Source of the DNA: Nostoc sp. KVJ3
Lineage (GTDB): Bacteria > Cyanobacteriota > Cyanobacteriia > Cyanobacteriales > Nostocaceae
NCBI RefSeq assembly: GCF_026127265.1
Contig: NZ_WWFG01000002.1
Location: forward strand, 558,001-622,000
Length of the DNA stretch: 64,000 bases
Direction of reading: 5' to 3'
Below are positions 45,917-55,188 of the stretch, piece after piece (the first letter of the stretch is position 1; every line of letters starts with the position of its first letter). The notes under the pieces are model-generated. The model searched no databases. It was given only the letters and a program-made list of their open reading frames with translations, and was not told where the DNA came from. A program made the translations under genes and the position numbers.

Positions 45917-48778
45917 TTAATTAGAAGCTGCCTTTTCTGCCACATTCCGAATTATTTCTTCCAGCGTCTGGAGTAATTCTTGCTCATTATAGGGTTTAGA
46001 AAAGTAAGCTCGTGCCCCCAATTGCATAGCTAGTTGCCGATGTTTATTGCTGCTACGCGAAGTCAACATTGCAACTGGAATATTTTTTGTATCAACGTCT
46101 GAATTTACTTTACCTAAAAAGCCATAACCATCTAGACGAGGCATTTCAATATCACAAATTACTGCCTCAACTCTCAATCCACTATGGAGTTTTTCTAAAG
46201 CATCTTGACCATCTTTAGCTTGTTCTACTTGATACCCTCCTTTTTCAAGGGTCAGGGCTAAAAAGCGGCGAACATTAATTGAGTCATCTACGATTAAAAT
46301 TGTGCCCTTTTGCTTCACAGATGCTGCTGATATTTTGTTTTCATCAAATATCAGGAACGGTGTTTTTAACCTTGCTGATGGCAGTTGAGTTCCTCTAGGA
46401 GTTCGCCGATTTGTAGCAATCCAATATAGCAATTCATTAACATTAACTAGTGGCACTACTCGACCATCACCGAGAATTGTGCAGTTGCTGAAGCCTTCCG
46501 GTAAAGGTATATTTCCCTCAACTTGGCGAATAGCAACTTCCTGTTCACCCCAGCAACGGTCTATTTGGATTGCTACTGGTTGATTATTCCCTTTGACTAC
46601 TAACACGCTATTAGCATTAATTGCTGCTGGAGTCTCTAATTCTGAAGTGTCGTAGCGGAGGCAATTAAACTCTAAATAAGGAGTCAGGCGAATTAGTGGC
46701 AGCATAGTTCCTTGCCAATTTAGAACTTCGCTACCTGCCATTTGCAAAACTCGCTCGTCTTGGAGTAAAAATATTTCTGAAATGACATCTGTGGGAAATG
46801 CCAATAGCATCTTGTTGATTTCTACCAGCAGAACTCGGGCAACGGAAAGTGTAAATGGTACTGATAGGGTAAAGGTAGTACCAACTCCTGGTTCGGTATC
46901 AACTTTCACATCTCCTCGAATTAGTTTGAGGTTATTACGAACTACATCCATACCGACACCACGACCAGATAATGCTGTAACTTGCTCGGAGGTGGTAAAA
47001 CCTGGTTCAAAAATTAGTGATAACAGTTCTTCATCACTAGCATTTGCGAGTAGAGAAGAATCTAATCCCATAGCGAGGGCACGGGTGCGAATTTTCTCTA
47101 GAGAAATGCCCCAACCATCATCTCGGATGGTAATCAGGGTGCGATTACTACGGTGACTAGCTGTAATTTCAATCAATCCTTGTTCTGGTTTACCCAGGAG
47201 GCGGCGGGTGTTAGAGTCTTCGATTCCATGATCGAAAGCATTCCTTAAGAGATGCATTAAAGGTTCGTTTAATGTTTCTAAAATGCTGCGTTCAATTAAA
47301 GTATTGCCACCTTCAATTTTTAACTGAACATTTTTCCCATATTCGACATTTAAATCGCGCAAGGCTCTAGGAAAACGTTCAGTTAAATCGGATAGTGGCC
47401 GCATTCGGATGTGATTTAGCTTTGTCTGTAACTGTTTAGATGTTTTGTTAATTTTACGAGCAATTTGGTCTGTATCATCTACACTGAGTTGCACATCAGT
47501 TGTAACTTCCTGTACCTGAACAATGGTTTCCATAACTTCCTGCGATCGCAGGTTTAATTCGTTATAGCGATCCATTTCTAAGGCATCAAATTCTGTATTT
47601 ATATCTTGTGTTTGGTGGTCATTTTCAGCTTGCACCTGCACCCCAGTAGACGTAACAGCTTGAGTAGAAATTTTGTCGTAGGCTATACGTAAATCCTGGT
47701 TTTCTCGGTCAAGGACTTGGACTCGCTGGTTCAGGTTCCGCACGAGTTTGCGTAATCTTTCTAGTTGCGAGTTTAAGCCATTTCGCTGAACAATCAGTTC
47801 GCCAAATAAATCATTAATTTGCTCTAGTTGTTTGCTGGGAACCCGGACGCTATTTTCATGGGTTTCCCGTTCTTTAACAACTCCATTTGGCTCTTTAGCA
47901 TCGGGAGGATTATTTTCTCTGGCAAATATAGGATTTTGCTCTGTAACATTGATAGCATTAACATCATCGGCAAATTCTGGATCGACAAATGTAAAATTAG
48001 CAGCAATACCTGCGCTGGGTTGCGCTAACGCTTCATCATTAGTCCAATTTTCTTTAATGTTTTCTGGTTGCCAAACAGATGTGGGTACTACTTCTGTATT
48101 GATAATATCTGTCTTTGCGGGAGGAAGTTGTGGTATTACTTCTGCTGATGGTAATAGTAGGGGTGATTGCGTATAACTACCAAAGTCAAGTTCTGTAGGT
48201 AAGTGATCTAATTGGTTTGTCAGCACCAAAGCTTGCGATCGCCGCCATGCTTGCAATGCTAATTGGGCAACTTCAGGAATGCGCGAGCTACTAACCGTTT
48301 CTAATTGCTGCGTTACTGACTCACAAAGCTTGCTAAAAGCTGTCAACTGGAGCATTTCACCCAAACCGCCCAATTCCGCCGCCATAATTACAACTTCTTC
48401 ATGCAATCTGGGCTGTTCGCTAGCTAATAAAGATTCTAGACGCTGCAAACACTCTTCTACTTCTGTTGCAAATAGCAAGGGGATAACGTCTTGTCCATCC
48501 TCTGGGGATAGCATGGATGAGGCATCCTCTGGGGTGGGATCGCCTAAGCGATCGTGCAACTCATCAAAAACTGGGTAACAAAAGGTTGCTAACCACGCAT
48601 CTTCAACAACATTTCCTTCTGCAAGCAATTCGACAATTTGACGCAGCCAATCAACTCCAGATAGCAATAAACTTTGCAACTGAGTATCAATTTCTAAAGA
48701 ATTTTTTTTAGTTTTTAAAACTTTAAAGGAATCTTCCAAGCGGTGAGATAAATGACTTAGCGATTTAAATCCCATCAT
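45917..48778 (-). CDS. hmpE: HmpE-like CheA hybrid kinase, main fragment
   Basis: 953 aa: remainder of an HPt domain (from MMGFKSLSHLSHRLEDSFK), long linker, a dimerisation region (about 380-480), HATPase (LMHLLRNAFDHGIED, DDGWGIS, SGRGVGMDVV; about 480-680), CheW-like domain (about 690-820) and a receiver (Asp about 875, CDIEMPRLDGYG). It is a chemotaxis-type kinase of the hmp locus that controls hormogonium motility. The phospho-accepting HPt histidine is not in this frame: it lies in the preceding 57-codon reading frame (48775-48948). The fragment starts at an ATG overlapping the upstream stop (ATGA), so reinitiation could occur, but a kinase with only this part lacks its HPt His. Confidence 0.88.
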   Translation of the reverse strand: MMGFKSLSHLSHRLEDSFKVLKTKKNSLEIDTQLQSLLLSGVDWLRQIVELLAEGNVVEDAWLATFCYPVFDELHDRLGDPTPEDASSMLSPEDGQDVIPLLFATEVEECLQRLESLLASEQPRLHEEVVIMAAELGGLGEMLQLTAFSKLCESVTQQLETVSSSRIPEVAQLALQAWRRSQALVLTNQLDHLPTELDFGSYTQSPLLLPSAEVIPQLPPAKTDIINTEVVPTSVWQPENIKENWTNDEALAQPSAGIAANFTFVDPEFADDVNAINVTEQNPIFARENNPPDAKEPNGVVKERETHENSVRVPSKQLEQINDLFGELIVQRNGLNSQLERLRKLVRNLNQRVQVLDRENQDLRIAYDKISTQAVTSTGVQVQAENDHQTQDINTEFDALEMDRYNELNLRSQEVMETIVQVQEVTTDVQLSVDDTDQIARKINKTSKQLQTKLNHIRMRPLSDLTERFPRALRDLNVEYGKNVQLKIEGGNTLIERSILETLNEPLMHLLRNAFDHGIEDSNTRRLLGKPEQGLIEITASHRSNRTLITIRDDGWGISLEKIRTRALAMGLDSSLLANASDEELLSLIFEPGFTTSEQVTALSGRGVGMDVVRNNLKLIRGDVKVDTEPGVGTTFTLSVPFTLSVARVLLVEINKMLLAFPTDVISEIFLLQDERVLQMAGSEVLNWQGTMLPLIRLTPYLEFNCLRYDTSELETPAAINANSVLVVKGNNQPVAIQIDRCWGEQEVAIRQVEGNIPLPEGFSNCTILGDGRVVPLVNVNELLYWIATNRRTPRGTQLPSARLKTPFLIFDENKISAASVKQKGTILIVDDSINVRRFLALTLEKGGYQVEQAKDGQDALEKLHSGLRVEAVICDIEMPRLDGYGFLGKVNSDVDTKNIPVAMLTSRSSNKHRQLAMQLGARAYFSKPYNEQELLQTLEEIIRNVAEKAASN

Positions 48779-48948
48779 CCCGCGCCACCTTTAATAGAAT
48801 GAGCAGCCCGAAGAGCAGCATTGATTTTATCTAAATCGATGCGGTTAGTAGTATCGATTTCTAGTAATACCCCTTCTAAGGTATTTAAGTAATCAGTTGC
48901 TTCTTCCAGAAACTGCATCTGGATTTCTAATTCTTTGTCTTGTAACAT
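48775..48948 (-). pseudogene. hmpE: N-terminal HPt fragment of frameshifted hmpE
   Basis: 57 codons from ATG 48948 encode the first half of a CheA HPt domain, including phospho-acceptor His50 in ALRAAHSIKGGAG, and then meet TGA. The protein continues in the other frame at 48778 with MMGFKSLSHLSH, which is the expected following sequence of CheA HPt domains. A single missing A (GGA ATG ATG read as GGATGATG) explains the break. Either this is a real mutation, a sequence error, or two coupled products via the ATGA overlap. Confidence 0.8.
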
Positions 48949-48978
48949 AATTTTTGTCCTTAGTCATTGGTCAATCAA

Positions 48979-49092
48979 TTTTGGATTTTAGATTTTAGAT
49001 TTTGGATTGAAATAAAAATCTAAAATCTAAAATTTGCATGGTCATTGGTCATTGGTCATTAGCAAATGACAAATGACAAGTGACAAATGACA
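48979..49092. repeat. Heptamer tandem repeats between hmpD and hmpE
   Basis: Tandem runs of TTTAGAT, its complement ATCTAAA, TCATTGG and AATGACA occupy the 147-bp gap between hmpD and hmpE. These are the short tandemly repeated repetitive sequences typical of Nostoc. Similar runs occur at about 14436-14462, 37861-37903 and 57268-57295. Confidence 0.75.
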
Positions 49093-49095
49093 AAC

Positions 49096-51918
49096 TTAAC
49101 TAACTTTGAAAGCCTCGACAGTTTCTTGCAACTGCTGAGAAATTTCTACAGTTTGTTGCAGAGATTGGGAAACTTGGCGAGAAGAATCACTGGTGCGTTG
49201 TGATATAGCAGCGATATCTTTCATCAATTGGCTAACACTTTGCGATGTTTCAACCTGAGATGCAGTTGCAGTGGAAATCGACTGCACTAACGAGTCAATT
49301 TGAACTGAGACATCCAAAATTTCACTCAGACTTTGTTTAGCCTCCTCCACAATTCGAGTCCCTTCCACTACTTGGGTAGTGCCTATTTCCATCGCTAGCA
49401 CCACTTCACTGGTTTCTCGTTGGATATTTTCAACAATTTGTTCAATTTCTTGGGTTGCTGCGGCACTCCTGATTGCTAATTCACCAACTTCTTCCGCAAC
49501 TACCGCAAAACCTTGACCTTCTTCACCTGCACGCGCTGCTTCAATACCGGCGTTAATGGCTAGTAAGTTAGTTTGAATGGCGATTTGGTTAATCAAGGAA
49601 ACCACGCGAGAAATTTGTTGCGAAGATTCTCCCAAACGTTTCACTTTCTTAGCAGTTTCACCCACAGTTTCCCGCAAAGACAGGATATTTTGGACTGTTA
49701 AATCCATCGCGTGTCCACTTTTGGTAGCGGTGTGCGCGGCATGATTAGCCACGAAAGCAGCTTTTTCAGCACTTTCGGCTACAGCTTTCATGGATTGGGT
49801 CATTTGGTCAACAGCATCGAGGGTGCGGTTGATTTCGGCAGCTTGGGTAAGCGCTTCTTCTGCTAAATGGCGGATGGCTCCTTCGTTAGAGCCAATGGCA
49901 GTATTAACGTGTGTGGCGGCTTGTTGAACTTGGGTAACAATATCCCGGAGGCTTTCGACAATGGAGTTGAAAAAGTCGGCAACAGTGCCTATTTCTCCGG
50001 CTGTCACGTCTGCACGCACAGTCAAGTCACCTCTGGCTGCACCTTCTACATCGTTGAGTAGTTCTAAAAGTTGCTGTTGTAGTGTTTCTTTTTGATGCCG
50101 TTCATCATCAGAATCGGTAACTGCAACATTCCTAACTTGTTGTATCTCTTCTAATAACTTGGCTTGTTCTAAGGCGTAACCAACTTGAGTTGCTATCTGT
50201 TGAAACAAGTCAATTTCCGGTTGTTGCCAAACACGGAAAGTTTCGCAATGATGAGCAATTAATAAGCCTAAAAGTTGCTCTTGGGCAAGAATTGGTACGA
50301 CCAGATTACCTTTGACGGCAAATTTTTCTAAAAGTTGAATGTAACTGTTGGCATTTTTCAGGCTTTGGTCTTGATGAATATTTGCAACTGCTTGCACCTG
50401 TCCATCACGATAAGTTTCTACATAACGTTCCCGAAAATAAGGATCGTCGATTTTCACTCCGAGCATTTCTGGCCAATTACCAGTTACCGATTCCGCAACT
50501 ACAACGCCATCCGGCTGATCTGGATTCAGACTATAAATGATTACTCGATCTGTTTTTAGCACTCGCTGAACTTCTTTCACTGCTGCGTGATAGATATCTT
50601 CAGTTTTGAGGCTTCTCCGAATTTGTAGGGTAATATCTGCTAGTAATTTTGCCCCTTCAACGTCTACCTCCTGTTCCTTAACTAATACCTGCAATTGTTC
50701 AGCCATAAGGTTGATGTTTGCACTCAATACCCCTAATTCGTCTTCACTTTCAATTTCCACACGGGTATTGAATTTACCTTGACCAAGCTTGGCTAATGCC
50801 GCAGTTGCAGTCAGAATTGGCTGTGTAGTTAGTTTAACTAACCGAGATGCGATCGCACCCACAATTAATGCTGTCAGTGATGTACCGATGGCTATAGTCC
50901 ACAACAATTGTCTTTGCGGCTCAAATACAATTGCTGTGTCTGTAGACAAAAGTACTTGCCAGTTTAAATCAGGTAAGCCATCTAGTTTACTGGCTGGTAC
51001 GTAGCTGACTAATTCTTGCTTTTTGTCAGTTTTGGGAACATCTATAAAACTATCTACCTTGTTTGCTGCCAGCAGTTTCGGTAAATTAGAATACTCTTCC
51101 TTTGCGTCTTTCCCCAATAATTCCTTTTGGGGACTCAAGAAAACTGTTCCTGAAGCGTCGAGCAAATTGTATTGTTGTCCATTGGCTACGTAGTTTTTGA
51201 TGACTTCCTCTAAAGATTTTACGGGCATCCGCGCTCTTACCACACCAATGATTTGTCCCGTCTTTGTATCTTTCACAGGTGCAGCTAGATAAATACTCAC
51301 TACACCAGTATTTTTTTCCGCCTCCGGTTTACTGATGACAGGAGTATCTTTTTGTAAAGCGTCTTGAAAGTAGGTAAGGTCTTTTTGGTTATCCAGGGGT
51401 TCGCCTGTAGATTGGACAATCAAGTTACCTTGACGATCAAAAACAGCAACGCTGTCATAAGCTTTGTAGGCTTCGATAATTCGATCTAGGACTGCTTGCT
51501 TTTGTAAATTGCTGATACTACCTTGGGGACTTGTCAAGAAAGGTAAACTTGATATTACCTGAATATCTCCGTAGCGTCCCGACATGAAGCGGTTAATTTT
51601 ATCACTTAAACCAGTGGCTTCAGCTTGTTGAGACTGGGTAATTTGCTTAGTAATAGACTTGTTGGCAAAAGTAAAAGCGATCGCACCAATGCCCAATACT
51701 GGTATTGTACCGATTGCGATCGCTAAAATAGTCGCTTTCTTAGCCAATCCGAGTTTTGTAAAAAAGGCAAAAGTCTGATTTTGCGAAGAATTATTAGCCG
51801 TTTCACTACTATTCTTAGTTGGCAATTTGATGGCACTACCAGTTATTTTTTGTGATGAAATCAGTGATGCTCGATTTTGAGCGCCACTACCTTGATTTGC
51901 GTTGCTTTTATTAAACAT
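49096..51918 (-). CDS. hmpD: HmpD-like methyl-accepting chemotaxis protein
   Basis: A 940-aa membrane receptor: cytosolic N-terminus (1-55), TM1 (about 62-85), Cache-type periplasmic domain (about 90-330), TM2 (about 338-360), HAMP (about 362-415), GAF (about 425-600), a second HAMP-like stretch, and an MCP signalling domain (about 670-935) with the hairpin INQIAIQTNLLAINAGIEAA...GEEGQGFAVVAEEVG. It feeds signals to HmpE through HmpC. Genes hmpA, B, C, D lie in order on the minus strand. Confidence 0.9.
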   Translation of the reverse strand: MFNKSNANQGSGAQNRASLISSQKITGSAIKLPTKNSSETANNSSQNQTFAFFTKLGLAKKATILAIAIGTIPVLGIGAIAFTFANKSITKQITQSQQAEATGLSDKINRFMSGRYGDIQVISSLPFLTSPQGSISNLQKQAVLDRIIEAYKAYDSVAVFDRQGNLIVQSTGEPLDNQKDLTYFQDALQKDTPVISKPEAEKNTGVVSIYLAAPVKDTKTGQIIGVVRARMPVKSLEEVIKNYVANGQQYNLLDASGTVFLSPQKELLGKDAKEEYSNLPKLLAANKVDSFIDVPKTDKKQELVSYVPASKLDGLPDLNWQVLLSTDTAIVFEPQRQLLWTIAIGTSLTALIVGAIASRLVKLTTQPILTATAALAKLGQGKFNTRVEIESEDELGVLSANINLMAEQLQVLVKEQEVDVEGAKLLADITLQIRRSLKTEDIYHAAVKEVQRVLKTDRVIIYSLNPDQPDGVVVAESVTGNWPEMLGVKIDDPYFRERYVETYRDGQVQAVANIHQDQSLKNANSYIQLLEKFAVKGNLVVPILAQEQLLGLLIAHHCETFRVWQQPEIDLFQQIATQVGYALEQAKLLEEIQQVRNVAVTDSDDERHQKETLQQQLLELLNDVEGAARGDLTVRADVTAGEIGTVADFFNSIVESLRDIVTQVQQAATHVNTAIGSNEGAIRHLAEEALTQAAEINRTLDAVDQMTQSMKAVAESAEKAAFVANHAAHTATKSGHAMDLTVQNILSLRETVGETAKKVKRLGESSQQISRVVSLINQIAIQTNLLAINAGIEAARAGEEGQGFAVVAEEVGELAIRSAAATQEIEQIVENIQRETSEVVLAMEIGTTQVVEGTRIVEEAKQSLSEILDVSVQIDSLVQSISTATASQVETSQSVSQLMKDIAAISQRTSDSSRQVSQSLQQTVEISQQLQETVEAFKVS

Positions 51919-51978
51919 AAAAGTAGTTATCCTAACTATGTGAATAAGAACACTAAAAATCCTTTTTAGTAGTACATT

Positions 51979-52476
51979 CTAATCACTGCGGAGAATAGAA
52001 GACTGCACAATTGCCTGGGCATCTAACACCAGTAATATTTCTTCTTGTTGCACAACGCAGCCACATAAATAAGGAACTAAACTTGATGCTACTTGTCCTA
52101 TAGGAGAATGAATATCATCAGCGATGAACTTAGTATTACCTTTGATTTCTTGCACAACTAAAGCTAATACCAATGATTCCACTTGGATAACGATCGCGCT
52201 GTACTGCCGCACCCGATAATCTAAAGATTCTAAATTCAGCATTCTTGGCAAATCAACTACCCAAATAATCCGACTCCGCCAATTCATTAATCCTAATATG
52301 CAGGTGGGCATATTGGGCATTGAGGTTACAGATTCGATAGGCACAAGAATTGCTTCTTGCGTATGTTTCATTGATAAAACAGCAGCAGTCTGTTGATTTA
52401 GCTGAAACTTGAGATAACCGTCTGCTAAATTATTTTGAGTTGGTTTTAAAGGAAGTGTAATGTTTGTACTAGTCAT
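51979..52476 (-). CDS. hmpC: HmpC-like CheW scaffold protein
   Basis: A 165-aa CheW domain: ILVPIESVTSMPNMPTCILGLMNWRSRIIWVVDLPRML is the typical central segment, with the closing EEILLVLDAQAIVQ. It couples the receptor HmpD to the kinase HmpE. It begins 4 bp after hmpB, showing cotranscription. Confidence 0.9.
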   Translation of the reverse strand: MTSTNITLPLKPTQNNLADGYLKFQLNQQTAAVLSMKHTQEAILVPIESVTSMPNMPTCILGLMNWRSRIIWVVDLPRMLNLESLDYRVRQYSAIVIQVESLVLALVVQEIKGNTKFIADDIHSPIGQVASSLVPYLCGCVVQQEEILLVLDAQAIVQSSILRSD

Positions 52477-52480
52477 TGAT

Positions 52481-52858
52481 TTAAATTACCACTGATTTAA
52501 TAGTACGTAGCAGATGTTCGCGCGTATAAGGTTTAGTTATATAGGCATCTGCACCTTGTCTCATCGCCCATAAACGGTCAATTTCTTGATTTTTGGAACT
52601 ACAAATAACAATCGGTACTTTTGCAGTAATCGGATTTCTTCTCAGAGAACGACATAATTCAAATCCGCTCATTTCTGGCATTACTACATCAGTAACGATC
52701 GCATCTGGTTTTTCTAACACAGCTTTTTCTAAACCCTCTTTTGCACCACTTGCTTTAATTACGTTGTAACCACTCTCTTTGAGATAATGGCTCATTAATT
52801 CCAATTCACTGGGAGAATCTTCTACAATCAGAATTGTGCCAATTAAAGTCAGATTCAC
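52481..52858 (-). CDS. hmpB: HmpB-like CheY response regulator
   Basis: A 125-aa single receiver domain: acidic pair in LIVEDSPSELE, phospho-acceptor in IVTDVVMPEMSG (about residue 56), and conserved Lys in ITKPYTREHL. It is the small diffusible receiver of the hmp signalling pathway and is predicted to accept phosphate from HmpE. Confidence 0.92.
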   Translation of the reverse strand: MNLTLIGTILIVEDSPSELELMSHYLKESGYNVIKASGAKEGLEKAVLEKPDAIVTDVVMPEMSGFELCRSLRRNPITAKVPIVICSSKNQEIDRLWAMRQGADAYITKPYTREHLLRTIKSVVI

Positions 52859-52924
52859 TATTAAATCTCCTAAAAAATAACTTAAGGCGATTAAATTGGG
52901 TTATATTTATTGGTTGCTACTAAA

Positions 52925-53992
52925 TTAACCAAGATGTTTAAAAACCATTTTTAGCAATTCTGATTGTGTAAAAGGCTTAGTTAAATATCCTGATGATCTG
53001 ACAATCTTAGCTTTTGCCCTGTCGATAAATCCTGTTCTACCTGTCACCATAATGATAGGTGTATGCTTAAAAGCTGAATGTTTTCGTAATAAGGAACATA
53101 ACTCATAGCCATCTAAACTTGGCATCTCAACATCTAGCAAAATCAGATCGGGCTTACTCCGAAGAATTTGCATTAAAGCTTTTACCGGATCGTTGATTGT
53201 TACAACAGAAAATGTGTTTTCATCCAAAAAGTGTTTGATGGAATTCAAAACTGTTTGGCTATCATCGATACAGGCAATTGTATATAGTTTTTTGCCAACA
53301 GTTGGCTGAGTAGTTTTATTATTTTCAGAAATATCAAAATTGATTGGTATCGGCAACTTTTGCCCAAGTTTTATTTGTAGTTGTGGCTGAACTTGAGACG
53401 GTTGGATTTTAGACAAAACTTGGGAAACTCCACCAGCCGGAATTGACGATTGGATATTTTGCCGATTTCGTAACTGTTTTTGACAATGTTCAACAAGTAA
53501 CCGTAAATCCAAGCGACAGAACTTTGGTAGTTCATCTAAAGAGCTTTCCGGGCTGAATTCATAGCTACCTTCTTTTAAACACAGAAATGATTCCAGTACT
53601 TCTTTTGCCAATTCGTCTATCAGGCTTGCTGCTTGCACAGAAGTAATATAATCCTGATTTACTAACCAACAAATAGCTTGGTAATCTGCATTGGGTATTG
53701 ATTGTTGTTCATTCTTCGTCTCAAACATCAGCCGCATCTGCACGCGAGTGGCGCTATTGAGAGCAGGAATTTGTTGGCTTAAGCGTCGCAAGTGACTGTC
53801 AAGCCGCTCAAACAGTTTATCTGAATAGGAGGCATAAGTAAGTTTACCGTCCTCTAGATAAATTGACCAAGAAACTATTCCAGTAAATATGCTTAAACAC
53901 CCTGTAGCACGCCGACTGGTTAATTGTGCCAAGAGAGATAGCGGATGTAGTTTCTGGAACAACCTGTAGCTACCTATAGGAGTTGTGCTCAT
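52925..53992 (-). CDS. hmpA: HmpA-like PatA-type regulator (PATAN-REC)
   Basis: A 355-aa protein. The N-terminal PATAN domain (about 1-190: RLFQKLHPLSLLAQLTSRRATGCLSIF, ESFLCLKEGSYEFSPESSL) is followed by a linker and a C-terminal receiver (about 235-355; LILLDVEMPSLDGYELC, TKPFTQSELL). PatA-type regulators act in phototaxis, motility and heterocyst patterning. It is the first gene of the hmp operon. The 5' region carries the 54251/54380 direct repeats. Confidence 0.9.
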   Translation of the reverse strand: MSTTPIGSYRLFQKLHPLSLLAQLTSRRATGCLSIFTGIVSWSIYLEDGKLTYASYSDKLFERLDSHLRRLSQQIPALNSATRVQMRLMFETKNEQQSIPNADYQAICWLVNQDYITSVQAASLIDELAKEVLESFLCLKEGSYEFSPESSLDELPKFCRLDLRLLVEHCQKQLRNRQNIQSSIPAGGVSQVLSKIQPSQVQPQLQIKLGQKLPIPINFDISENNKTTQPTVGKKLYTIACIDDSQTVLNSIKHFLDENTFSVVTINDPVKALMQILRSKPDLILLDVEMPSLDGYELCSLLRKHSAFKHTPIIMVTGRTGFIDRAKAKIVRSSGYLTKPFTQSELLKMVFKHLG

Positions 53993-54250
53993 TTTGCTTT
54001 TACTTCAGCTAAATTCGATCCGTGTAAGCTCAATTCGTATAGAGTTATTCCACAATTGAAATCAAGTAAAAAGCATCAAACTTTTGTATTTTAAAGTACA
54101 TCAGTTTATATCTAGTGTTTGTGGTGAAACTCAACGAAAACAGCGTTATTTTCAAACGATCAAATCTCAGCAAATTCGTAAATTATTATTAATTTACTTC
54201 CTCTTACTGAGATTTACAGACATCTTTGGAGAATAAGACATAAAAATGTC

Positions 54251-54320
54251 AAGACTAGATGAAGCCACTTTCCATTGAGTAACCCCAATCTGACCACAGG
54301 AATAATACTGATTTTCTGAA
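54251..54320. repeat. 70-bp direct repeat, copy 1, upstream of hmpA
   Basis: An imperfect repeat of 54380-54449 at an offset of 129 bp, sharing AAGCCACTTTC, a TGACCACAGG / TGACTATAGG block and AATAATACTGATTTTCTG. Both include a TAATACT that could act as a -10 box on the plus strand. Confidence 0.6.
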
Positions 54321-54379
54321 AAATATATATTGAAACTTCTGTATTTACACTTAAGTAAAATCGAGTTTTTAAGCATACA

Positions 54380-54449
54380 AGTACTAAATAAAGCCACTTT
54401 CAATCAAATAGCTCCATTATGACTATAGGGATAATACTTATTTTCTGTG
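54380..54449. repeat. 70-bp direct repeat, copy 2
   Basis: See 54251-54320. This copy ends about 30 bp before the small gene at 54480, so its GGATAATACT could be that gene's -10 region. Confidence 0.6.
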
Positions 54450-54479
54450 GTAAAAATAAAACATAATTCCGAAGAGATA

Positions 54480-54632
54480 ATGACTAGAACAGGAAAAAGT
54501 ATGAAATTAATCAAGTCTCAAGGTAAATTTTTCTGGTTGTCCAAAAAATTTGCGCGATCGCACAAATTTATTCCTACCCTTAAAGAGGGTGTAGATTTTG
54601 TGACTAATGCTAGTCGGGGGATGGTGTTATAG
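54480..54632 (+). CDS. Hypothetical 50-aa protein
   Basis: A 50-aa basic product (MTRTGKSMKLIKSQGKFFWL...) with no family I recognise. The ATG at 54480 has GAAGAG about 5 nt upstream; an in-frame GTG at 54447 is also possible. Between the hmp operon and an opposite-strand gene, preceded by direct repeats. Existence as a gene is uncertain. Confidence 0.35.
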   Translation: MTRTGKSMKLIKSQGKFFWLSKKFARSHKFIPTLKEGVDFVTNASRGMVL

Positions 54633-54710
54633 AAATAATTGAAAAACTCTTCACCTCAAATTTAGCTGAATTTTGACATTAATTTGAGCAGGATTTATAC
54701 AAATAAAAAA

Positions 54711-54732
54711 AGGAGAGTATTGCTACTCTCCT
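54711..54732 (-). terminator. Terminator of the Arg-rich protein gene
   Basis: On the minus strand the hairpin AGGAGAGTA...TACTCTCCT is followed by TTTTTTATTTG, about 33 bp after the stop at 54765: a textbook rho-independent terminator. Confidence 0.8.
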
Positions 54733-54764
54733 AACGTAATATGAGTTAGTTAAAATTTATTTTT

Positions 54765-55061
54765 TTAGTAATGAAGTCTCGCTTGACGCTCACGCAGTTC
54801 ACGAGCGTGTTGTTCACGAGCTTGGCGTTCACGGAACTCATGGGCGCGTCGTTCACGAGCTTGGCGCTCACGTAATTCACGAGCGCGTTGTTCGCGGACT
54901 TGGCGTTCGTGTTGGAATTTGCTGTTATTAAAAGCTACAGTATCATGATTCAAACGATCGCGATCGGATTTAAATTCAGCAGCACTAGCATTTTGAGAAA
55001 GAGCAGCAATTGAAGCAACTGCTAATAAGCTTCCAAGAACAATAGATTTAAGACGGTTCAT
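54765..55061 (-). CDS. Small secreted Arg/Glu-rich repeat protein
   Basis: A 98-aa protein. Residues 1-27 form a signal peptide (KSIVLGSLLAVASIAALSQNASA, cleavage near ASA-AE). Residues about 48-98 are repeated RERQAR / RELRERQ / EQRARE motifs with alternating Arg and Glu. ATG 55061 is preferred over an upstream in-frame ATG at 55226 because the signal peptide starts here. It probably forms a charged single helix in the periplasm or outside the cell. Function unknown. Confidence 0.65.
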   Translation of the reverse strand: MNRLKSIVLGSLLAVASIAALSQNASAAEFKSDRDRLNHDTVAFNNSKFQHERQVREQRARELRERQARERRAHEFRERQAREQHARELRERQARLHY

Positions 55062-55188
55062 ATATCTTTTAATGCGCTTTGCATTACTTGATTTGTACAT
55101 TCTCAATGTAATCCGAATAATCAGGCATACGCCTGTATACAAAGTCATGTTGAAATAGTTACTTTTGTCACTAATACTAGGATTTATA

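Noticed and set aside
54003..55000. HmpF-like gene next to the hmp operon
   Set aside because: I looked for a long coiled-coil gene upstream of hmpA; only short frames and direct repeats are present, so it is not in this window.
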